Assembly (NCBI RefSeq): GCF_001307195.1
Contig: NZ_CP012808.1
Span: 1,488,001 to 1,552,000, forward strand
Origin: Acinetobacter equi
GTDB taxonomy: Bacteria; Pseudomonadota; Gammaproteobacteria; Pseudomonadales; Moraxellaceae
Length of the DNA stretch: 64,000 bases
Direction of reading: 5' to 3'
The position numbers and the translations under genes were made by a program. This document shows positions 46,705 through 55,652 of the stretch, one piece after another. How positions within the stretch are numbered: the first letter of the stretch is position 1; each line of letters begins with the position of its first letter. Below the pieces are notes generated by a model. That model worked only from the letters and a program-made list of their open reading frames with translations, was not told where the DNA came from and made no database searches.

Positions 46705-47525
46705 AGCATTTGTCTAAACTCTGTGGCTGTTTCTCTAAGTAAAGGCAGAATATGTTGTTGTAAATATTCATGACTTGTTTTGCCTGTTGGTGAAACGATA
46801 TTAAGTGCAGCAACGACATTTGCTCTACGATCATAAATGGGAACTGCAAGTGCATGTATTCCAAGTTCATGTTCTTCAGCTGAATAACAGAATTCATCAG
46901 ATCGTATTTGTTTAAGCAATGTTAAAAAGGCTTGATTATCAGTATATGTATATTTAGTTAAAGATTTTAATGGATAATGATAAAGCCATTCTTGTTGTGC
47001 ATCTTCATTTAAATAGCTGAGTAAAATTTTACCTGCAGATGTGGCATGGGCAGGCAATCTATTTCCTAGATGTAATCCATAAGGATTTACTCGGTCTGTT
47101 TGTTGATGAGCAGCACTGCGTGCAATTGTAATTGCTTCAAAGCCATCTAAAACCATGACGGAATAAGTGAGAGAAGTTTGTTGAGTCAATAAATTAAGTA
47201 AGGGTTGAGCAATTTTAGGTAGTTGTGCACCACTTAAATAGGCACCAGAAAATTTCAAAACTTTAGGACTTAAAGTGTAATAGTGCCCATCGAAATCAAG
47301 ATAGCCTAAATATTCAAGTGTCAGTAAATGACGACGTGCAGCTGCACGAGTTAAGCCTGTTCGCTCTGCGGCCATTGTGACATTTAAGCGATGACGATCA
47401 TTAGCAAAACAATCTAAAATTGCAAGTCCTTTACTTATGCCAGCTATGAAGTCTTCATGTCGAATGACTTTTTTATTTTCAGGATGTTGTATCCTTTTTT
47501 CTGCTATTTCCTTATTTTTGTTCAT
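46701..47525 (-). CDS. pcaU: IclR-family regulator PcaU
   Basis: The frame extends to 47567, but the ATG at 47525 follows AAGGAGAG and gives 274 residues. Winged helix (about 35-95) with LNVTMAAERTGLTRAAARRHLLTLEYLGYLD; effector domain with LGNRLPAHATSAGKILLSYLNED and CYSAEEHELGIHALAVPIYD. In ADP1, PcaU activates and also represses the pca-qui operon in response to protocatechuate. Here it diverges from pcaI, with the expected three-repeat operator between them. Confidence 0.94.
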   Translation of the reverse strand: MNKNKEIAEKRIQHPENKKVIRHEDFIAGISKGLAILDCFANDRHRLNVTMAAERTGLTRAAARRHLLTLEYLGYLDFDGHYYTLSPKVLKFSGAYLSGAQLPKIAQPLLNLLTQQTSLTYSVMVLDGFEAITIARSAAHQQTDRVNPYGLHLGNRLPAHATSAGKILLSYLNEDAQQEWLYHYPLKSLTKYTYTDNQAFLTLLKQIRSDEFCYSAEEHELGIHALAVPIYDRRANVVAALNIVSPTGKTSHEYLQQHILPLLRETATEFRQML

Positions 47526-47600
47526 TTTCTCTCCTTGAAGTATTCGAATTTCTGTGTTGATGTTCAACCTATTACTTGAATTTAAAAACAGAAATTATTT

Positions 47601-47641
47601 TTTGTGCGATCATCGAACAAAAGAACTATAAATCGTACAAA
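47601..47641. promoter_or_regulatory. PcaU operator (three 10-bp repeats)
   Basis: Three matches to ATCGNACAAA: ATCGCACAAA on the minus strand (47601-47610), ATCGAACAAA (47612-47621) and ATCGTACAAA (47632-47641). The first two form a dyad around C47611, and the third is a direct repeat exactly 20 bp after the second. This is the layout known for PcaU in ADP1. Confidence 0.85.
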
Positions 47642-47806
47642 ACTCATTTTTAACCGTAGTCGAATGCTAGGTTTTTATCAAGAATGGATAATACGAAATC
47701 CTAAGGACTTTAGTTGGAATTTATTCTCCGTCCAGAATAATTCTTTCTGAATACTTAGGATTTCCAAAAAATATTTAAATACAGTGGAAACACATGGAGT
47801 TATTTG

Positions 47807-48478
47807 ATGATCGATAAAAGTTCATCTTCAATGATGGAAGTCCTCTCAAAAATTAAAGATGGTTCAACCATTATGATTGGTGGTTTTGGTACGGCAGGCC
47901 AGCCTGCTGAACTCATTGATGGTTTAATTGAACTTGGTGTAAAAGATCTTATCATCGTCAATAACAATGCTGGAAATGGTGATTATGGGCTTGCTACACT
48001 GCTAAAAACAGGTGCTGTCCGTAAAATTATTTGTTCATTTCCTCGTCAATCTGATTCTTATATTTTTGATGAACTTTATCGTGATGGAAAAATTGAATTA
48101 GAACTTGTTCCTCAAGGGAATTTAGCTTGTCGCATTCAAGCCGCAGGTATGGGACTTGGACCTATTTATACTCCAACAGGTTTTGGAACTTTACTCGCAG
48201 AAGGCAAACCAACGCTTCATTACGAAGGCAAAGACTTTGTCTTAGAAAACCCAATTAAAGCTGACTTTGCACTTATTAAAGCTTATCAGGGAGATCGTTG
48301 GGGGAATCTTATCTACCGAAAATCTGCACGTAATTTTGGTCCAATTATGGCAATGGCAGCAGATGTCACAATTGCCCAAGTGAGTGAAGTTGTCGAATTA
48401 GGTGCACTTGATCCTGAACATATCATTACTCCTGGGATTTTTGTTCAACATGTTGTTCAAGTACAACCAGCACAATAA
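47807..48478 (+). CDS. pcaI: 3-Oxoadipate CoA-transferase subunit A
   Basis: The ATG at 47807 follows GGAG and gives 223 residues; the TTG at 47804 is not needed. Family I CoA-transferase alpha subunit: GSTIMIGGFGTAGQPAELIDGL at the N-terminus, then NNAGNGDYGLATLL, FPRQSDSYIF and the oxyanion-side loop GFGTLLAEG. With PcaJ it moves CoA from succinyl-CoA to 3-oxoadipate. First gene of the pca operon; pcaJ starts 17 nt later. Confidence 0.96.
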   Translation: MIDKSSSSMMEVLSKIKDGSTIMIGGFGTAGQPAELIDGLIELGVKDLIIVNNNAGNGDYGLATLLKTGAVRKIICSFPRQSDSYIFDELYRDGKIELELVPQGNLACRIQAAGMGLGPIYTPTGFGTLLAEGKPTLHYEGKDFVLENPIKADFALIKAYQGDRWGNLIYRKSARNFGPIMAMAADVTIAQVSEVVELGALDPEHIITPGIFVQHVVQVQPAQ

Positions 48479-48495
48479 GGAATCGGAGAAATAAA

Positions 48496-49146
48496 ATGAG
48501 CTATAGCAAATTAAGCCGTGACCAAATTGCCCAACGTGTTGCACAAGATATTCCAGATGGTGCTTATGTTAATTTAGGCATTGGTTTACCAACTAAAATT
48601 TCGAGTTATTTACCATCAGACAAAGATGTATTTTTACATTCTGAAAATGGCTTATTGGCATTTGGTCCACCACCTGCCGAAGAAGATCGTGATCCTGAAC
48701 TGATTAATGCAGGAAAAGAATTTGTCACCATGCTCACAGGTGGTTCATTTTTCCATCATGGAGACTCATTTGCCATGATGCGAGGCGGTCATTTAGATAT
48801 CGCTGTTTTAGGTGCTTTTCAAATTGCAGAAAATGGTGACTTAGCGAATTGGCATACGGGTGCACCTGATGCTATTCCTGCTGTAGGCGGTGCAATGGAT
48901 TTAGCTGTTGGTGCTAAAAAAGTCTTTATCACCACAGATCATGTCACTAAAAAAGGTGAACCTAAAATTGTCAAAGAACTAAGCTATCCTGCTACAGGGT
49001 TGAAATGTGTAGATCGAATCTATACCGATTTATGCGTTATTGATGTGACCCCTGAAGGGTTGAAATTAATTGAAAAAGTTGAAGGTTTATCATTTGAAGA
49101 GTTGCAGTCGATGACAGGTGCAACACTGATTAATGCGATCACTTAA
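48496..49146 (+). CDS. pcaJ: 3-Oxoadipate CoA-transferase subunit B
   Basis: A 216-residue beta subunit with an AAGGAATCGGAG ribosome-binding region. N-terminal DIPDGAYVNLGIGLPT; the catalytic glutamate is in LHSENGLLAFGPPP; then GGSFFHHGDSFAMMRGGHLDIAVLGAFQ and the C-terminal ITTDHVTKKGEPKIV. It works with PcaI. A palindromic repeat occupies the next intergenic space. Confidence 0.96.
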   Translation: MSYSKLSRDQIAQRVAQDIPDGAYVNLGIGLPTKISSYLPSDKDVFLHSENGLLAFGPPPAEEDRDPELINAGKEFVTMLTGGSFFHHGDSFAMMRGGHLDIAVLGAFQIAENGDLANWHTGAPDAIPAVGGAMDLAVGAKKVFITTDHVTKKGEPKIVKELSYPATGLKCVDRIYTDLCVIDVTPEGLKLIEKVEGLSFEELQSMTGATLINAIT

Positions 49147-49151
49147 AGCAG

Positions 49152-49253
49152 AAAATCTCTCCTTTATTAAAGGAGGGATTTAGGGAGGATTAATGTTAAA
49201 AATTAACTTCCTTTAAATCCCTCCAAGCCTCCCTAAAAAAGGAAGGAATTTAT
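49152..49253. repeat. Intergenic palindromic repeat between pcaJ and pcaF
   Basis: A 102-bp stretch whose left half (TCTCCTTTATTAAAGGAGGG, then TTTAGGGAGG) is an imperfect inverted copy of its right half (CCTTTAAATCCCTCC, CCTCCCT, AAAAAAGGAAGG). It has the look of a miniature or REP-like element, not of a simple terminator, since pcaF depends on read-through. It contains no gene. Confidence 0.65.
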
Positions 49254-49268
49254 GAACAAGGATTTAAA

Positions 49269-50474
49269 ATGAAAAATGCCTATATTATTGATGCTATTCG
49301 CACCCCATTTGGTCGTTATGCAGGTGGATTAGCCTCTATTCGTACCGATGACTTAGGTGCATTGCCTATTAAAGCATTAATGGAACGTCATCCTAATATC
49401 GATTGGAAAAAAGTTGATGATGTAATCTATGGCTGTGCTAATCAAGCAGGTGAAGACAATCGCAACGTAGGAAGAATGTCTGCTCTACTTGCAGGTTTGC
49501 CATACCAAGTTCCTGCAACAACTGTAAATCGCTTATGTGGCTCATCTTTAGATGCAATTGCAATGGCAGCACGTACGATTAAAGCAGATGAAGCTGATTT
49601 AATGATTGTTGGTGGTGTAGAAAGCATGTCTCGTGCACCATTTGTAATGGGAAAATCAGAAACAGTGTATGGCCGCAATCAAAAGCTTGAAGATACCACA
49701 ATGGGATGGCGCTTTATCAATCCAGAGCTTAAGGCTCTATATGGTGTTGAAACAATGCCACAAACAGCAGAAAACGTTGCTGAACAATTTAATATTTCTC
49801 GTGCAGATCAAGATTTATTTGCTTTTAATAGTCAGCAAAAAACAGCTACAGCTCAAAGTAATGGTTTTTTTAGTAAAGAAATTATTCCTGTCATCATTCC
49901 ACAGCGTAAAGGTGAACCGATTGTTATCAATACGGATGAACATCCACGTGCATCAACCACACTTGAAGGTTTAAATAAATTAAAACCTGTTGTAAAAGCC
50001 GAAGGGTCTGTAACAGCTGGTAATGCATCAGGAATTAATGACGGTGCAGCCGCACTATTAATAGCATCAGATAAAGCCATTTCACAATATGGCTTAAAAC
50101 CACGTGCAAAAATTATAGGTGCTACAGTTGTTGGTGTTGAACCTCGTATTATGGGATTTGGCCCAGCCCCTGCTATTAAAAAACTACTTACACAAACAAG
50201 TTTAACCTTAGAACAAATAGATGTCATTGAGCTAAATGAAGCATTTGCAGCACAAGCTTTAGCGGTAACACGTGATTTAGGTTTGGCTGATGATGATGTC
50301 CGCATAAATCCAAATGGTGGAGCAATTGCATTAGGTCATCCACTAGGTGCATCGGGAGCACGATTGGTAACAACTGCACTGAATCAACTTGAAAAAAGTG
50401 GTGGGAAATATGCGTTATGTTCAATGTGTATTGGTGTAGGCCAAGGCATTGCTTTGATTATTGAACGAGTTTAA
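49269..50474 (+). CDS. pcaF: 3-Oxoadipyl-CoA thiolase
   Basis: A 401-residue thiolase. The nucleophilic cysteine is in VNRLCGSSLDAIAMAAR (near residue 90). The C-terminal half has NEAFAAQALAV, the His of GGAIALGHPLGASGARL and the second Cys of LCSMCIGVGQGIAL. It splits 3-oxoadipyl-CoA into succinyl-CoA and acetyl-CoA, the last step of the beta-ketoadipate pathway. AAGGA site. Third gene of the pca operon. Confidence 0.96.
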   Translation: MKNAYIIDAIRTPFGRYAGGLASIRTDDLGALPIKALMERHPNIDWKKVDDVIYGCANQAGEDNRNVGRMSALLAGLPYQVPATTVNRLCGSSLDAIAMAARTIKADEADLMIVGGVESMSRAPFVMGKSETVYGRNQKLEDTTMGWRFINPELKALYGVETMPQTAENVAEQFNISRADQDLFAFNSQQKTATAQSNGFFSKEIIPVIIPQRKGEPIVINTDEHPRASTTLEGLNKLKPVVKAEGSVTAGNASGINDGAAALLIASDKAISQYGLKPRAKIIGATVVGVEPRIMGFGPAPAIKKLLTQTSLTLEQIDVIELNEAFAAQALAVTRDLGLADDDVRINPNGGAIALGHPLGASGARLVTTALNQLEKSGGKYALCSMCIGVGQGIALIIERV

Positions 50475-50535
50475 ATCACGATTATATATTTCTTGAGTGA
50501 GATATTCGTGTTGAATAAATAAAAAGGAATCCGAT

Positions 50536-51900
50536 ATGCAACTATATGCAAGTTTATTTTACCAAGCTGAAGTTACTGAAATTTTTAGTGATGAAGGGAT
50601 GGTACGCTATATGTTGCAAGCAGAGGCGGCATTGGCTCGAGCTCAGGCAAATGTGGGCATAATTCCAGATGCAGCTGCTTTATTTATTACTCAAATTTCT
50701 CAGCAACCCATTAAAAATATTATTGATTTTTCGATATTGGGTCATGCCGCAAGTATGTCTGGAAATATTGCAATTCCTTTGGTTAAGCAGTTTACAGCTG
50801 TTGTAAAGCAACATGATGAGGATGCTTCACGTTATGTTCATTGGGGAGCGACGAGTCAAGATATTATTGATACTGCATGTATTTTACAGTGTCGAGATGC
50901 ACTAAATATTATAGAAAAACAATTATTTCAAGCAATTCATGCAACAAAATTGTTGACAGAACAATATCGTCATCAGGTCATGATTGGACGAACATGGTTA
51001 CAACAGGGTTTACCATTAACATTTGGTCATAAAACTGCACGCTGGCTTTCAAGCTTACAGCGAGATTTACAACGGCTTCAAACCATCAAAGAATCTGCTT
51101 TAACTGTGCAATTGGGAGGTGCTGTTGGCACACTTGCTTCCTTACTTGATCAAGGGAGTTTGGTTGTTGAAGCATTTGCGAAAGAACTTAATTTGAATGT
51201 TCCCGATTGCACATGGCATGGGGAGCGCGATCGTATTGTAGATATTGCACATGTATTGGCTGTTTTGACTGGTAATTTAGGCAAAATCGCACGTGATTGG
51301 TCACTCATGATGCAAACAGAAATTGCTGAAGTGTTTGAACCGAGTGGTGCTGAACGAGGAGGTTCATCAACCATGCCTCATAAACGTAATCCTGTTGCTG
51401 CCGCATCTATTTTGGCTGCAGCAAATCGCGTTCCAGCACTGATGTCAAGTATTTATCAAAGTTTGGTACAGGAACATGAACGTAGTTTAGGTGCTTGGCA
51501 TGCCGAATGGTTAGCGTTACCTGAAATATTCCAGTTAAGTTCAGGCAGTTTAGCGAGGGCGATAGAGGTTTTTGAAGGTTTAGAAGTAAATACTGAAAAT
51601 ATGTATCGAAATCTTGAGTGTACTCACGGTCTTATTATGGCTGAAGCTTTAATGATGGCTTTAGCACCTAAATTAGGTCGACTTAATGCACATCATATTG
51701 TTGAAGAAGCATGTAAAAAAGCAGTAGCTGAGCAATGCCATTTAATTGATATTGTAAAAAATAATACAGAAATTACAGCACTGTTTAGTGTGGAACAACT
51801 TCATAAAATTTTTAATCCGCAACACTATTTAGGTAATACCCAACAACAAATTGATGCTGTATTGAAAGATGTACAAAGGAAGGTGCAATCATGTCGTTAA
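50536..51900 (+). CDS. pcaB: 3-Carboxy-cis,cis-muconate cycloisomerase
   Basis: A 454-residue member of the fumarase/aspartase superfamily. Early region HAASMSGNIAIPLVKQ and WGATSQDIIDTACIL; signature GGSSTMPHKRNPVAA, which holds the flexible catalytic loop; all-helical tetramer fold. It cycloisomerises 3-carboxymuconate to the gamma-lactone. An AAAAAGGAAT site precedes the ATG. pcaD starts inside its last 10 bases. Confidence 0.95.
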   Translation: MQLYASLFYQAEVTEIFSDEGMVRYMLQAEAALARAQANVGIIPDAAALFITQISQQPIKNIIDFSILGHAASMSGNIAIPLVKQFTAVVKQHDEDASRYVHWGATSQDIIDTACILQCRDALNIIEKQLFQAIHATKLLTEQYRHQVMIGRTWLQQGLPLTFGHKTARWLSSLQRDLQRLQTIKESALTVQLGGAVGTLASLLDQGSLVVEAFAKELNLNVPDCTWHGERDRIVDIAHVLAVLTGNLGKIARDWSLMMQTEIAEVFEPSGAERGGSSTMPHKRNPVAAASILAAANRVPALMSSIYQSLVQEHERSLGAWHAEWLALPEIFQLSSGSLARAIEVFEGLEVNTENMYRNLECTHGLIMAEALMMALAPKLGRLNAHHIVEEACKKAVAEQCHLIDIVKNNTEITALFSVEQLHKIFNPQHYLGNTQQQIDAVLKDVQRKVQSCR

Positions 51901-52673
51901 TAAATAATCGTAATGGTCAACAATTAGCTGTTTATAGTTTTGGTGATATTGGTCAGCCAACTATTATTTTTTCAAATTCATTAGGCACTGATCATTCAAT
52001 GTGGCAGTTTCAAGTTGATCAGTTTTCAAAAGAGTACTTTGTTATCTGTTATGACACACGTGGTCATGGAAAAAGTACTGTTATTGAAAATACAACCATT
52101 ACTAATTTGGCTGAAGATGTGATCGATATTCTTGATTACTTTAAAGTAGAGAAAGCACATTTTTGTGGCATTTCTATGGGGGGGATTACAGGTCTTCAAC
52201 TTGGTTTGGAAGCACAGCAACACTTTTATAGTATTACGATAGCAAATTCAGCAGCCAAAATTGGTCAAGAAGCAGCATGGTTATCACGTGCAGATGCGGT
52301 AGAAAAAGAAGGTCTAGCCGATATTGTCAGTACAACACATACACGCTGGTTTAGCCATAAATTTGATTATATTCACGATACTGTTGCACAAAAAACTATA
52401 CAAAGTCTTTCAGTCACTTCTCCTAAGGGATATGCAGAATCTTGTCGTGCACTAGCACAAGCAGATTTACGTGATGAGATCGCAAAAATTACTGTTCCTT
52501 GTTTAATTTTATGTGGTGAGTTTGATCCTGTCACTACAGTTATAGATGGTGAGTTTATGCAAATGCATATTCCAAATAGTGAATTTGCAGTCGTTGAAGC
52601 ATCGCATTTATCTAATATTGAAGCAGCAAATGAATTTAATAATATTTTTAAGAGATTTATATCAAAATATTGA
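51891..52673 (+). CDS. pcaD: 3-Oxoadipate enol-lactonase
   Basis: A 260-residue alpha/beta hydrolase starting within the pcaB 3' end (10-nt overlap, AAGGAAGGTGC site). Oxyanion region SNSLGTDHSMW; nucleophile elbow GISMGG; catalytic Asp in GEFDPVT and His in EASHLSN. It hydrolyses 3-oxoadipate enol-lactone to 3-oxoadipate. In ADP1 pcaK comes next; here a 92-bp gap with a tandem repeat leads straight to pcaC. Confidence 0.95.
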   Translation: MSLINNRNGQQLAVYSFGDIGQPTIIFSNSLGTDHSMWQFQVDQFSKEYFVICYDTRGHGKSTVIENTTITNLAEDVIDILDYFKVEKAHFCGISMGGITGLQLGLEAQQHFYSITIANSAAKIGQEAAWLSRADAVEKEGLADIVSTTHTRWFSHKFDYIHDTVAQKTIQSLSVTSPKGYAESCRALAQADLRDEIAKITVPCLILCGEFDPVTTVIDGEFMQMHIPNSEFAVVEASHLSNIEAANEFNNIFKRFISKY

Positions 52674-52724
52674 TTTAATTTAAATATTTTAATGGCGTGA
52701 AGTGGTTTTTTAATCTTTATGCTG

Positions 52725-52764
52725 ATGTATAACAATGTATAACAATGTATAAGAGTGTATTTAT
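52725..52764 (+). repeat. Tandem 10-bp repeat between pcaD and pcaC
   Basis: Two exact copies of ATGTATAACA (52725-52734 and 52735-52744), a one-base variant ATGTATAAGA (52745-52754) and a decayed fourth GTGTATTTAT (52755-52764), ending one base before the pcaC ATG. It occupies the place where pcaK lies in ADP1. Confidence 0.8.
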
Positions 52765-52765
52765 C

Positions 52766-53924
<1,159 letters not shown>

Positions 53925-53938
53925 TAAGGAGTATCATA

Positions 53939-54568
53939 ATGAACGGTTGGAATTTCCAGGAATTACATGAAACACCATCGCAAACTGGTGGGCCATACGT
54001 ACATATTGGTTTAATGCCAAATCAGGCAGGGATTGAAGTTTTTCAACACAGTTTTGATAATCAACTGGCGAAAGCTGAAATACAAGGTGAGCGTATTCGT
54101 TTAGAAGGTCAGGTATTTGATGGTTTAGGTTTACCATTACGTGATGTTTTAGTTGAAATTTGGCAAGCTGATGCAAATGGTGTTTACCCAAGCCAAGCTG
54201 ATACACAAGGTAAACAAGCAGATCCGAATTTTTTTGGCTGGGGAAGAGCGGCAGCTGATTTCGAAAGTGGTATTTGGCATTTTAATACGATTAAACCAGG
54301 TGTTGTGCCGGGTCGTAAAGGAAGTAAACAGGCACCACATATTGCATTGGTCATATTTGCACGTGGTATTAATCTTGGGCTACATACTCGTGTTTATTTT
54401 GAAGATGAGGTAGAAGCTAATGCCAATGATCCTTTATTAAATGGTATTGAATGGGCACCACGTCGTCAAACTTTAATTGCAAAACGTGAAGAACGTGATG
54501 GTCAAGTTATTTATCGTTTTGATATACGAATCCAAGGCGAAAATGAGACCGTATTTTTAGATATTTAG
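53939..54568 (+). CDS. pcaG: Protocatechuate 3,4-dioxygenase alpha subunit
   Basis: The ATG at 53939 has an AAGGAG site and gives 209 residues, as in ADP1. TPSQTGGPYVHIGLMP at the N-terminus and LVEIWQADANGVYPSQAD with FGWGRAAADFESGIW match the alpha subunit, which lacks the iron ligands but shapes the active site. Last gene of the pca operon; a strong terminator follows. No qui genes come next, unlike ADP1. Confidence 0.97.
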   Translation: MNGWNFQELHETPSQTGGPYVHIGLMPNQAGIEVFQHSFDNQLAKAEIQGERIRLEGQVFDGLGLPLRDVLVEIWQADANGVYPSQADTQGKQADPNFFGWGRAAADFESGIWHFNTIKPGVVPGRKGSKQAPHIALVIFARGINLGLHTRVYFEDEVEANANDPLLNGIEWAPRRQTLIAKREERDGQVIYRFDIRIQGENETVFLDI

Positions 54569-54593
54569 GTATTCTATAGGATGCTAAAATAAC

Positions 54594-54623
54594 AAAAGGT
54601 CAGTCATTCTACTGACCTTTTTT
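54594..54623. terminator. Bidirectional terminator of the pca operon
   Basis: AAAAGGTCAGT/ACTGACCTTTT (54594-54604 and 54611-54621), 25 bp after pcaG and before the convergent thioesterase gene. Confidence 0.9.
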
Positions 54624-54638
54624 ATTGGTAATTTTAAG

Positions 54639-55031
54639 TTAATCTAAGACCATAAACGCAGCACTAGTTTTTGCGATCAGTTTTTTATGCTGCCAAGCCT
54701 CGCTTTCAATACTAAGAATTTTCTTCCCTTCTTTAATAAACCATGCTTTTGTTTGAATTGTACCTATTTCACAAGGTCTAAAAAAATCCATTGATAGATT
54801 AATGGTCGCTGCTGGTTTTTGCATTTGATTGAGAGCTGCTAAAATTCCCATTGCATCATCAAGCATGGCACAAATCATACCACCTTCTACAGTTCCACGT
54901 GGATTAGTAAAACTTTCAAGTGCCATATAGTCAACGCAGATTTCACGTTTATCAGCATCCCAATGAATATTATGTCCACCTAATAAATGATGGATTGGGG
55001 GGAGTTGACTGAATATTGTTGTATGCATCAT
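54639..55031 (-). CDS. PaaI-type hotdog thioesterase
   Basis: A 130-residue hotdog-fold protein. FTNPRGTVEGGMICAMLDDAMGILAAL is the PaaI-type helix, with the Glu of EGG in the catalytic place, followed by ATINLSMDFFRPCEIG. Two adjacent ATGs (55031 and 55028) follow AAGGAAC. It lies at the distal end of the hca cluster on the same strand, beyond the hcaF remnant. A role in hydrolysing hydroxycinnamoyl-CoA or benzoyl-CoA-type thioesters is possible but not shown. Confidence 0.8.
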   Translation of the reverse strand: MMHTTIFSQLPPIHHLLGGHNIHWDADKREICVDYMALESFTNPRGTVEGGMICAMLDDAMGILAALNQMQKPAATINLSMDFFRPCEIGTIQTKAWFIKEGKKILSIESEAWQHKKLIAKTSAAFMVLD

Positions 55032-55067
55032 TTGTTCCTTCCATGGTTTGTTGAGTTGCTTTTCATG

Positions 55068-55598
55068 CTATTTAAAAGTAAATGCATTATAAATAACGGC
55101 TTTTCCAAAACGTATTACATTGCCCGCAGCAATTGTTTTATTTAGCCAAGCATATTGAGAAGCACTCGTTTCAAATTGCATGGTTAATTTAAAGTAATAT
55201 TGTGTTGGATCAACGTCATGTCCTTTACTAAGTTGTTTAAGGATATCTGGAGAGCCGTAACGATAGCCCTTAGTTTGTAAATAAGAGCACTATCTTCAGT
55301 TTCTAGAAAATAGCGAGTATCCATATGAGCAAGACCATTACTATCAATAGTTTGCCAATCTGCACCATTATTTAATATTTGTCCCTTAATTAACGGTCCT
55401 TTAAATGTTCCTCCAGTAATTGGAATAATCCGTCGTTGTCCTAAATCAGATGTTTTTCCTAATTTCCAAACAGGTATTTAGATCAACGTTAAAGGTCTAA
55501 AGAGGTTCAAGTTTCAATGGCGGTGGACTAAATTTGGTGTTCGCATAGCTCAGTGTTGATAATCCTAAACAAATATATAAACCCAATAGATATTTCAT
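55068..55598 (-). pseudogene. hcaF: Decayed DUF3237 gene (hcaF remnant)
   Basis: From ATG 55598 the frame reads MKYLLGLYICLGLSTLSYA (signal peptide), then hits TAG after KLEPL. Homology continues in other frames: LGKTSDLGQRRIIPITGGTFKGP and GADWQTIDSNGLAHMDTRYFLETEDSALIY, then another shift to KGYRYGSPDILKQLSKGHD and FETSASQYAWLNKTIAAGN, ending FTFK at 55070. This is the DUF3237 pattern. At least one nonsense and two frameshift lesions are present. Its place after hcaE matches hcaF of ADP1, whose role is unknown. Confidence 0.75.
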
Positions 55599-55612
55599 AG
55601 AATGATCTCACT

Positions 55613-55644
55613 AAAATAAAAAAGGCTCTGAGGATGCAGAGCCT
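55613..55644 (-). terminator. Intrinsic terminator after hcaE
   Basis: AGGCTCTG/CAGAGCCT (55623-55630 and 55637-55644), 8 nt after the hcaE stop, with a TTTTTTATTTT tail on the minus strand. It cuts the hca transcript before the hcaF remnant. Confidence 0.88.
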
Positions 55645-55652
55645 AGAAATAT

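Noticed and set aside
46658-46897. 79-codon minus-strand frame inside the end of pcaU
   Set aside because: Overlaps the IclR effector domain in another frame and has no motif.
52725-52764. Short tandem repeat as a CRISPR-like array
   Set aside because: Repeats are 10 bp and contiguous, with no spacers and no cas genes nearby.
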